Assembly (NCBI GenBank): GCA_019426215.1
Contig: CM033393.1
Span: 24,182,591 to 24,246,590, forward strand
Reading direction: 5' to 3'
From: Buddleja alternifolia
Lineage: Eukaryota > Streptophyta > Magnoliopsida > Lamiales > Scrophulariaceae
Length of the DNA stretch: 64,000 nt
Part shown: piece after piece, positions 19,487 through 29,827 of the stretch
Layout of the letters: each line of letters begins with the position of its first letter
How positions within the stretch are numbered: the first letter of the stretch is position 1
Position numbers and translations under genes: made by a program
The notes under the pieces: generated by a model
The model's input: only the letters and a program-made list of their open reading frames with translations
What the model was told of the DNA's origin: nothing
Database searches by the model: none

Positions 19487-21363
19487 TAAGATTACTATTG
19501 ATGACAGTGACGACGATGATGAGATCTTAGTGCCACCTCCTAAGATTACTCGTGAGGTTAATATGGACAATATTGTAAGAAATGCTGATGATCATGAAGA
19601 GAGTGATCATCAAGAGCAAACAAGGATCTGTGAACTTGAAGTGCCTACGCAAGAGGATAGTCAAGCGTCTGATCATCAAGCGTCTGTTCAACCTCTTAAC
19701 CTTTTCCAACCAGATAGACTATGGCTGCGTGATCATCCACCTGAGCAAATTATTGGAGATAATGAAGGGCCTGTTAGGACTAGAGCCGCTACGTTCAATG
19801 AGGCTATGTTCGCAAGTTTTTTTATCTCAAATGGAACCTAAGAAAGTGGATGAAGCGCTAAGCGACCCAAGTTAGATTGAAGCCATGCAAGAAGAGCTTA
19901 ATCAATTTGAACGAAATAAGGTTTGGACACTAGTGCCAAGACCAACTCACCAAGGAGTTATTGGGACTAGATGGGTTTATAGAAACAAGATGGATGAGAA
20001 TGGCATTGTGATAAGGAACAAGGCCAGACTAGTAGCTCAAGGATATTGCCAAGAAGAGGGTATTGACTTTGATGAGACAAACGCTCCTATCTCTCGTCTT
20101 GAAGCAATCCGCATGTTTCTAGTGTATGCAGCGTTCAACAAGTTCATGGTGTATCAGATGGACGTGAAGAGTGCTTTCCTGAATGGTAAACTCCAAGAAG
20201 AAGTATATGTGGAGCAACCACCAGGATTCATCAACAATCATGGTAAGGGTATAGTTTACAAGCTAGACAAAGCACTTTATGGGCTTAAGCAAGCACCCCG
20301 AGCATGGTATGACACTCTCTCTATCTTCCTCATTGGTAAAGGTTTTTCAAAAGGCAGCGTTGATACAACGTTATTTAAAATCACCAGTGACGAAGATACT
20401 CTCTTAGTCCAAATTTATGTTGATGATATTATATTTGGTTCTACTAACAAGCGTCTGTGTGAGAAATTTTCGAAAATGATACAAGAACAATTTGAAATGA
20501 GCATGATGGGTGAATTGACTTTCTTCTTAGGATTACAAGTTAAACAACTCCCTAATGGCATATTTATTAACCAAGCTAAATATACAAGAGATATGATTAA
20601 GAAATTTGGTATGGAAAATGCATCATATTCAAAAATTCCAATGAGCTAAACGCTTAAGTTAGATAAAGATGAAAGTGGAAAGAAAGTTGATATCACTAAT
20701 TATAGAGGTATCATTGGATCACTTCTTTATCTTACTGCTAGTAGACCTGATGTTACGTTTTCGGTATGCATGTGTGCACGATTTCAAGCTGATCCTAAAG
20801 AGTCACACTTAAGTGCTGCCAAGAAGATCCTTAAATACCTAAAAGGCACACAAAATGTGGGCTTATGGTATCCAAGGGACTCTCCTTTTGAATTAATTGG
20901 TTACTCAGATGCAGATTTTGCAGGTTGCAAAATAGATCGTAAGAGTACTAGTAGTACATGTTAATTTCTAGGCGATAGGTTAGTTTCATAGCATAGTAAG
21001 AAACAACAATCCATAGCTACCTCCACAGCCGAAGCTGTGTATGTAGCTGCAGGAAGTTGTTGTGCACAAGTGTTATAGATGAAGCAACAACTTAGGGATT
21101 ATGGAATAATCCTAGGTCCAACCCCCATTCATTGTGATAACCAAAGCGCTCTAGCCATGACTCAAAACCCTGTTCTTCATTCCAGAACCAAACACATTGA
21201 CATTAGATACCATTTTCTTCGTGACCACGTTCAAAAGAAAGATATCTCCATGCACTTCATTGGAACTGACAAACAATTGGCAGATATCTTCACTAAAGCA
21301 CTCAACGAACAACATTTTCTCACTTTGAGAAGTGAATTAGGTATGATTGATTTAAACGCTTAA
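19479..21363 (+). pseudogene. Copia pol: reverse transcriptase and RNase H
   Basis: An acidic linker (19479-19841) precedes RT in a different frame. From 19885 the frame shows '[10 protein letters not shown]', '[14 protein letters not shown]', 'ARLVAQGY', '[12 protein letters not shown]', '[11 protein letters not shown]' and the catalytic 'YVDDIIFGS'. RNase H motifs follow: 'SDADFAGCKIDRKSTS', 'STAEAVYVAAGS', 'IHCDNQSALAM', 'SRTKHIDIRYHFLRD' and 'GTDKQLADIFTKAL', ending at TAA 21361. In-frame stops occur at 20647, 20962, near 20990 and near 21076. At least two replace the conserved Trp of 'VSWHSKKQ' and 'LWMKQQL', that is TGG to TAG. Confidence 0.92.
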
Positions 21364-21993
21364 TCATTTTGCATCATATTTTATTAGACATATAATTTAG
21401 GGGGAATCCACTTGATTTATGTCTAAAAGATTTTCCTAATTGGTACAAGTTATCAAATTTAGGGGGAACCTTAAAGTTGTACTTGACCATAACTGCAAGC
21501 GTCAATGATCAAAATTTTCAGATGCATGATCATCAACGCTCAGTATTACTTATGCATAAAATATTGGACGCTCAAACATAAAAAGTCTTTTCAATCCTAA
21601 GCGTCTAATTTTCCAATGATATATCAACCAGTGATATCAGTTAAGCGTTGAACCAATTCCATTCAACTCTTAATATAAAAATGTTTTTAACAGTCATGCA
21701 TAAATTTTAGAAGCTTTTTGAAGTAGTGGGTAGATTCAAAAGTCTATTTTGTACTCTACTCGCACGCTTCTATCACATCAAACTGGCGGGTAATCAAAAC
21801 TTTTAAAATGACGGTTCAGAGATAGCACGTGTTTGTGTACGTGTCAGTGTACCATCAGGCGCGTGTGTTACACTCTGAAAATACCAAACGTTTTCTTTTC
21901 ATTTTTTTTAAAAAACTCGGATGTCAAATCATTATATATGAGAATTACTAAATGTAACTTCTCTCTCTTACACAAAACTCGCATCCGCAGTTA
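21364..21993 (+). other. Spacer between pol and the extra ORF, with two polypurine-like motifs
   Basis: A non-coding 630-bp spacer. It holds two near-identical 'aatttagggggaa' motifs at 21394-21407 and 21455-21468. In ordinary copia elements a motif of this kind sits just after pol as the 3' polypurine tract. A 'ctctctctta' patch and a TATA-like 'attatatatg' (21931) lie shortly before the extra ORF and could belong to a separate or spliced transcript. Confidence 0.55.
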
Positions 21994-24900
21994 ATGAATT
22001 TATGGCTGAGATTAAAAAGTCCTTACACATGTCTAAATCCTACAGAAACTAGAGAACACAAGTTTCAAAATTCTTTACTGTGTCATTTAAAACACAATTT
22101 CTGCAGAAAATCATCACTTTCACTCAAAAATTTCTGCAAATTTCTCTCTCTCTCTCAAAGCAAAAGAAAATCTCAGTTCACTATACTTTCACGAAATCGC
22201 ACAAAGAAAGCTTCATCTACTTCTGTCGAGTCTATCATCAAGGTTACTGAAGGCCTTGTTGTCGATTGGAAATTCTTGTATGATCAACCCCAGATCAACC
22301 TGCATGATATGATGGATATTGTTACAAAGGCTGGACTCAGGAATTTCTTAACACAGTACTCATACTCATTTCCGACGGAAGTTGATACTTTCTGGAGGAC
22401 TGCAAAACTCTCGGAGGACAAGAAGTCTATCTCTTGCCTCCTCCATATGTCCAAGAAAGAGCCAACAAAAGAATTTGTGTTGACTGTTGACTCCATTGCA
22501 AAGAACTTCAATCTTCCTAATGAAGGTGATGCACTGGATAGTGTCACTCTGGCACAAATCAAGGAAGCATGGACAGTTATGAGGGCGTACGATGGTGTAC
22601 CCTACACCCAACACTTTGAAAAGAAAGATCTGGTATCTCAGTACAGATTGTTGGCTGATTTCTACAGTAAGATTATTGAATGCAGAGTGGGCACATTTGA
22701 TAAGGTCAAACCCACACAATTTCAAATGATGACTGCTATACTCATCTCCATCAAAATCAACTGGAGTGAGTACATCTTTGGAAGGTTTAGGGACTGTTTG
22801 AACACCCCAAATAAACCGTATGGACTTGTTTTGAGTGACCTTCTGTACAGATCAGACTGTGTTTACTCATCTGGTCTCCCGCTAAATAAAACCAAGTTTT
22901 TTGGAAGAAGGATTCTAACCAATCTATTTAATCCTCCCAAAGTTGGTGGTGCTGCTAAACCACTTTCTGAGCGTCAGACTATACGTGAAGCGTCTGATGA
23001 AGAGGCTAAGCGTCCTGCTCAAGAGGAAGTCCTGAAGCGTCTGGCTGCTACCAAGAAGAGGGCTCCAAGAAAGCCCAAGGCACAAGTTGTTCCTGCTCCT
23101 CAGAAGGATGAGGAAACTGATGAGGATGCACAGGACAAGTTACCTCTCAAGCGGAGGAAGCTGGAAGGAATCATCAAACAAATTGAATTCGATGAACCAG
23201 CTGCTGCTACTCCTGCTCAAGCGCTCAAACTCGTTGAAGGAGTCAACGTGAAAAAAATCTTCAAGCGTTCCAGGATAAGAAAGCGTCGAGCTGCTCCTGT
23301 TCCTGAAGAGCCGGAGACTGTTGAGCCAAGCGCTCAAAGTGTTGTTGTTGAGACAAGTTCTCAGGGTAAGTTTATTTCTTCCCACAACATTCCTATTCCT
23401 ACATCTGTAGAAGATCCTGCTCTTATAGAGGATAGTTCTTATGTTACATCTTTAGTTCCAGCTGCTGCTGAAGCATCAACAGACGTCAATCTAGATGTTG
23501 AGATAACAGAAGTTGTGGCGATTTCCAAAGACGTTGCCACAGAAGCTGCTGCAATTGAAACTGAGGAACCTGCTCTCAAAGAGGTTCAGTCATCAATCCC
23601 TGTTCCAGTTATAACAGAGGCACGCTCAGAAGGTCAGAGTGTTGCTAAAGACGTTACAAAGCCAAGGCACTTCTTCCAAATGGACACGCTGAAGACGATT
23701 GATCATTCAATCAACTACATGCCCCCAGCGCTCGAAGAAGATTTCATTCCTGCTGGCTATAATGAAGACAGATATATTGCTGCTGAGAATGAGATTGCCC
23801 TGCTGATTGACATCGACAATAAAATCAGGGATATAGTGTTTAACACTAAGATGACAGAAATTGAGAGAAAATACTCTATGGCCATTCAACTACAAAAAAC
23901 TCCTGGTCCAATACCATCCTCTCTCATTCTTCAACAAGACAAACAAGGAGGAACAACTCCTAGATGTGATGTGGATCTGGCGTATTACCTCGACTATGGC
24001 CACAGCAAGCCTACAGGTTTTGCTCTCAAGGACTACAATATTCGTGTGTATGAGCCACTTCGTCCTAGCTTTCTCAATCCATCAGAGGCAGTCTTGAACC
24101 GAAAAGGCTACACACATTTTTGTCACATTGCCAATAGTCCTGAAAATCTAGTGTTGGTCAATCCACTTTGCCTATGGAAAAATAAAGCAGTTCATGCCCG
24201 TGAGCGTCTCGAATCTCTCATAGATTTGATCCAAACTGAAGCTGATGCATATTTTGATAGCGTCTGGAATGCTAACTATCAGACCGATAGATATCGATTT
24301 GAATCTATCAGAGACATTCACCATGAAGGCATTAGAGCTATTGTCAATGCTGGCACAGACTACTGCATGAACGAAGTCAATTGGGTTGAAACGTACGTGG
24401 GAAATAAGTACACTTTCTCAGAATTAGTTCAAGCTCCCCATTTGTTTGGCATAGGCATGCATGACAAGAAGCGTCATTTCACTAAGTATTGCCTGAAGAA
24501 GCGTCAACAGAGAGTTGGACCTGTTCTCAAGCTCCCACTAATTAGACATCAAATTGAACAATGTCTGCGTCAAGAGCTTCACAGACTGTCCATTACTCCT
24601 CTACATTTCAACGCTCAAGCGTCTACCAGCGGTAGTACTCAAATTACTAGCCTAAATTTTGCTCCCAGCCACTGCGAAGATAATTTTAACTTGATGGTGA
24701 AGATTATGACTCCATTATCTCATTTCGACAAAATCTTCACTGCCAATCTCAAACAATGGAACGACTCCGTCATTAATGCATTTCGAGGATATCCACTGCT
24801 CCCTTCTATCCGCAAAGAGGTACTTAATCATTATGAATTCGTCCTCTCACTGCTAGAAAGAAATCAGGGACTTGCTCAAGCGATCTATCCATATTTAGAA

Positions 24901-26412
24901 GAGTACTATGCTGTTTACATGCCTGAAGATCAGCGTCTCAAGTCTCTTCCCTCTGACTGCTTGATTGGATTCTCTAGAAATTACTCTCCAGATTCCATTT
25001 TCTCTATCTGTCAAGCGCCGTCCAAAGTCTTTCCACATCATGTGCTTGATATCATTGGTCCCATGCACATCCGGGCCATTGATAGTCCTCTTCACACATT
25101 TATTTCTGGCTCTTGCTGTTCTAGATCCAGACTCACTAAAATTTTGGAAGCTTCGTCCACTTCTCTTGCTGATATAGAAAATTGGAACTTCCAATTCGAT
25201 GACTTTCGCCAAACAGAGTCAGCGCTAGAGGAAGCCCCTGCTAAGGCAATTGAAGCGTCCACTTCTGAAGTTGCCAGTTTTCCAGCATCTGCTGAAGAAC
25301 CAGTTCAAGCGTCTCAACCAGAGGATATTCCTGACGCTCCTGAACCGGTTGCTGCTGATATTGCTGAGGATCTCTCTCTTGACATACGAGATATTGTCTT
25401 CGATCCAGCGTATCAAGTTCCAATTGACTCTCTCAAACACTCATCCAGATTCAAGTGACTGACTCCTCAAGCGGTTCAATCAGATGAGAGTCAATCTTTT
25501 GGTCCTTTGCTCAAATCTGTTCTGGAGGATATCAGTAATCATGCTACTCATAATGAAGAATCCCTTCACTGGATTAAAGAAGATTTGGCAAAGATTGAGT
25601 CTCACGTTATGAGCGCTCAGATTGCTCATATGCGTAGCTCAGCTCAAGCGGTTGTTGGTGAGTGCAGACAAACTTTTCAAGAAATGCAGGATGCTAATCA
25701 CGCCAACCAACTTGCCATGAAAGAAGCATTTGAAAAGCGCCTCGACACCCTAGAGACATCTCTGAATGATGCTACCAGCGCTAAGCTCCTCGCACTGCAG
25801 GAACGCTTCGATAAGCGTCTGGACGACATTACAGACTCTATGTCTTAGATTGCTCATCAGGTCAGTTTACTTACAGAACACTTTCTGAAGTCTGATGATG
25901 GCAATAAGGGGGAAGAGAAGAAGAAAGGAGAAAAAAGGAAAGCGTCTAGTTCAAGAGCTCAAGAGCCTCCGCCTCTTAAGCGTCAAGTCTTAACCTCTCC
26001 TTCTGCGCTAAGTCTCCCATCTTGGATAACTGCTTTTAAAGTAAGTGACTCTGCTGGAGTGCCTAGTAGAACACTAAGGGAACCTCCAAGAGCACTATAT
26101 CCAAATCTACCAATACCTACAAGAGCAATGTTAGAACAGTTTGACATCCCTCTTCAAAGAGCATCAATTCCAGAACCTTCAGATCCAAGAATTTTAGCTG
26201 AAGAGAGGTAGATGTCTGACTTCATCCGAACTTTCAGAATTTGCCTAAGGTATATTGGTATTGATCCAACTGATTGGGATAAACACTTTACTGCTTTCAA
26301 GAAGAGACAACAAGAAGAAAATAAGCTCATAATCAACAAAGATCATGAAGCGATGATGACCTTGGAAGATAATCTGACTGAAGCCATCCGAGCAAAAATG
26401 CCCAAGCGATAA
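21994..26412 (+). pseudogene. Extra 3' ORF of the SIRE-like element (env position), three stops
   Basis: One frame runs about 1,472 codons from ATG 21994 to TAA 26410. It is interrupted only by point stops at 25456 (TGA), 25846 (TAG) and 26209 (TAG); the first 1,154 codons are intact. A Ser/Lys-rich N-terminus (residues 1-75) precedes a globular-looking part (about 80-310). An Ala/Pro/Glu-rich, low-complexity linker with basic clusters (about 320-560, including RIRKRRA) follows, then a second globular part (about 565-1080) and a further Ala/Pro/Glu stretch. After the first stop there is a heptad-like region (25507-25845), then a Lys-rich tail and a short conserved-looking C-terminus. I see no signal peptide, hydrophobic membrane span or fusion peptide. 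The position is that of SIRE env-like ORFs, but the function is unknown. A match to 'putative plant transposon protein' domains is possible. Confidence 0.8.
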
Positions 26413-26665
26413 AAAGTTAGATCAAGTCATTAAAGCTTTTTGATTTGCATTATCTATATTCTTGTCTCTTATATATTTTTTATTTTATTTTTGTTTGTTT
26501 AGTTGTAAAAATGCTTGTAATCTTTGATATATATAAAATGCATTTTTCAGCTGAAACATCTCGTTGAAGCGTAACTAACTTTAACTAACCTTATCTAATC
26601 AAAGCTAACTTTTTTTTGTGGCTGTCTAACTCTTGAACTATAAAAGAGTAAGTATTGCCATCATC

Positions 26666-26679
26666 AAAAAGGAGGAAAT
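26666..26679 (+). other. 3' polypurine tract of the SIRE-like element
   Basis: aaaaaggaggaaat abuts the start of the 3' LTR at 26680. It would prime plus-strand DNA synthesis. Confidence 0.9.
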
Positions 26680-28238
26680 TGTTAGGAATTTCATGTTAGA
26701 TGTTTTGATGATGACAATTAGAACTTTTTGTTAGACCCCAAAATATGTAAGTTTGTTTTCATCTTTGAAGCGTTAGATTTGTAATAGGCTTTGTTTTATT
26801 TTTATTCTAGATTGTTAGGTTAAGTTATCTTAGACTGAGCGTCTGATATGTTCTGAGTGAGTTTATCAGAAGTAAAGTTTGAAGACTCAAGCGCCTGAAG
26901 TCTGAATAAAGATGAAGATTTCAAGCGTCTAGAATGACTAGCTACACCAAGCGTCACCTTATAGGATAGAAGTGATTCAAGGTTGAATAAGCGTCTATCA
27001 ATGACTGATTTCACCTGAATTTATTTCTAAGTCCAGAAGGAGTTTTAATGCAAATATTATCAATGCATTAAGTGCCAACGGGCATTTAATTCAAATGCAT
27101 TAAATGCTGATAAGAGCATTAAATGTGATAAGCACTTTCAGACGTACGGAGAAACCACCCTATTGGACTGTCAACTATTCAAAGACTGCAGCACCAACTT
27201 TTGTGCAGCAGATTTTCAGGAAAAAGGACAAAAGTTGTTCACTCGCGGAAGTGAGAGACATGCGCTCATGCATGTGTCAAACGGACACTTTTTCCAAGAA
27301 TGCCTATAAATAGGACTTCAACAACAAGCCAAACATAGAGAGAACAATTATCACGCTAAATTGTTGTTGCATTGAAGTCTCGTTCTTCACAATCTCAGAA
27401 AAGCCAGAATTTCCAAGAAAATATTCTCTTTGCTTTTCTTCAAATCCTGAGACAGTCAACCAATATCTCAAACATTCTCTTCAGAGAAACCCACATTACT
27501 ACTGAGATATTCCTAGTTGTTTGAACTTTATCAATATCAAACAAACCTTTTAGAAAAACCCCTATCCAAGCCTCGCGATCTGTGTGAAGTCAAAGTTGGA
27601 TACTTGCCGTATTTCTGGGTGAAAGAAACAAGGGGATTGAAGTGATTTGGAGCAGAAATCTGTGTGATCAAGGAGCTCAAGTCATCGACATCCATCTCTC
27701 CCTAATTTATAGAAGATTCTGTGTGATTCTTTGCGAATCATTTTAGTAGATTGCCTCCAAGTGTTCAAGCAGAAGAAGGACGTAGTTGGGATTACACCAC
27801 CCAACGAACCTTACAAATATTGTACTTTACTTTACTTTACTTTTGGCATTCATATTGTCATATCATAAACTCATAAAGTAAAACTTAATCAAACGCTAAG
27901 CAACTAAATACACTTTCTGTGACGCTAAAGCTTTCAAATAGAAGACTCCAAAAATTATTCTGTTGTGCTAACACTGATCAAAGAAGTGAACGCTCCAACC
28001 TATTTGGTTGTAGTATTCAAGTCTTGAAATCTAAGTTAACTTTCTAAAAATAGTCTTCGTTAGACACTTGACCAAAGCGCCTAAATTTTTAAGTGAACGC
28101 TTAAGTCAAGCATTAGACACTTCAAGCGTCCAAAACCATAATTTTAATACGAATCTTTTTGAAGTCGAAAAAGACTTCAGGGTCTATTCAACCCCTCCTC
28201 CCCTTCTAGACCCTTTCGTATGCCACTTGGGACCAACA
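26680..28238 (+). repeat. 3' LTR of the SIRE-like element
   Basis: It starts TGTTAGGAAT and ends GACCAACA, followed by the duplicated cgacc. It is colinear with the 5' LTR with about 50 differences counted by eye, most of them transitions. Confidence 0.95.
27305..27312 (+). promoter_or_regulatory. TATA box of 3' LTR
   Basis: TATAAATA is in the same context as at 14894. A promoter here would read rightward into the neighbouring copia element. Confidence 0.7.
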
Positions 28239-28243
28239 CGACC

Positions 28244-28287
28244 TATCAAATTCTCATTGCATAACAGTAGCCAGGTGGTCCCACAAC
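28244..28287 (-). other. 44-bp sliver of host copia leader between two retrotransposons
   Basis: It is bounded on the left by the duplication CGACC of the SIRE-like element and on the right by ACAAC (28283-28287), the duplication of the next copia. It is the only host sequence between two complete elements. Confidence 0.85.
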
Positions 28288-29813
28288 TGTTAGAGTTATG
28301 CCCTCAGATGCCATAAGAGGATAGAATTATAGGGCATTAGTTTGTATCTAAACATTCTTGTTTTAATAAAAGGCATTTGATATTGTTTCTTATAGGCATT
28401 TGTACGGTTTAAATAAACAACAATTAGTCCTTGATATTAAGGCGAACATTCTACTCCCTATGGGTTAGGGAGAATGGCACTGGAAGTGTTTGATCTTTAA
28501 TATCTAAATAGGTTGGCAAGTCGAAGAAACTATTGACTGGACATCATTACTGGATATAGACTTGTATGATGTAAGTTTTGACAGGGGAGTGCCAGTCGAA
28601 CACTATGAGTATGATAGTGGAAACTTATATCATAGACACATCAATTAGACTGGTGTGTTCAAACACGGCTCGCATCAGTTATGTCACATGGGTTTTCACT
28701 CAATGACAGTCAACGAAAAAAACTGATAAGTTGTGATAGGTACGCGTAAACCTTAGACCTGAGTAAACACGTTGAAGATATGACTGTGACATTAAGTCTG
28801 TCATTAGAGTAGTTAGATCCATTTCACCCGTTGGTGAGGTTGACCTCGAAGTGGGGCTTGATGGGCAAGTAGCAATCTTAACTGATTAGCAATATGGGAT
28901 TTATTCTCTCATAAGTGAATGAGTAAAATATCCTATGCCGTCATGGATGAGTGAGGTCAAAGACTTTGGCCAAAGCATTAGAGATACTTATGTTGGACAT
29001 AGAAGTATACTCAGTGACCTCGATTCATTATGAGCTGAGCATATAGTCAAGTCCAGTGAGTTTGACTAAACCATGACGCTCACTTGACTGGGATATATAA
29101 ATAAAGGGTTTATACTCGTACGGTATTCATAGTGTTAAAGGTTTGGATTGATTCTATATATTCTACCTCAATTGGGCTACGATGTGGACCACGGGACTGG
29201 CTAGGTGGTATCCACATCCTTTTGGTTTCCTCCCAATTGCCTTTTGAGATAAACCTAAAGAGCCGCACTCAAAGGAATTGTAAAGTAAAAATCATGAAAT
29301 AAAACTTGAGAGAAATTTTTCGGTATTTGATATCGTAATTAATTAATTGATCATTAGATGATCTTATTAGTTAAGTTAATAAGTTAATTAATTTCCTAGT
29401 GAAATTAATTATGGAATTAACATGTGAAAGTTAGTTATTTAATTGATATATTTATTGGTAAATTATATTAATTAATTAATTAAATAATACACAAATTGGA
29501 CTAAGCCCGAGGGCATTAAAAACTCCCATATGGACGCCCGGGGCCTTTAGTTACTTAGGTTAATTAAACCCTAGCCTCACTTGTGACTTTCTCTTCAAGT
29601 TAGAACTCTCCACCTCTCTCTCATCTCTCTAGTCGTCCAAGAGGAGAAGAAAAGAAGGGATTTTTTCTTTCGGTTCCGACGTGGTGATTTAGAGGCAGTG
29701 ACGTTATTGCTGCTCCAAAAAGAATCAAGTTCACTATTTAAATATGTGAAATCAAAGTTGAATCCACCGTGGGTATTTTATTTCCACTGCATTTTTATGT
29801 TCAAAACCCAACA
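28288..29813 (+). repeat. 5' LTR of copia at 28288
   Basis: It starts TGTTAGAGTTATGCCC and ends AACCCAACA before the PBS. It is closely related to LTR-A (1-1128) and more distantly to the LTRs at 53340 and 58934. Confidence 0.93.
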
Positions 29814-29814
29814 G

Positions 29815-29827
29815 TGGTATCAGAGTC
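29815..29827 (+). other. Primer-binding site of copia at 28288
   Basis: TGGTATCAGAGTC is complementary to initiator Met-tRNA. Confidence 0.93.

Larger units (their letters stand above)
14269..28238 (+). mobile_element. Full-length SIRE/Maximus-like copia retrotransposon with extra 3' ORF
   Basis: The element has two near-identical LTRs (14269-15818 and 26680-28238), an exact 5-bp duplication CGACC (14264-14268 and 28239-28243), a PBS after the 5' LTR and a polypurine tract before the 3' LTR. The order is gag, protease, integrase, RT, RNase H, which is copia. The 14-kb length, the 1.55-kb LTRs, the large gag with a C-terminal extension and the additional large ORF between pol and the 3' LTR fit the SIRE/Maximus lineage, which carries env-like ORFs. 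By eye the LTRs differ at about 50 positions (about 3 percent). Every ORF carries stops, so the copy is not autonomous. It sits in reverse to the host copia leader. Confidence 0.93.
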
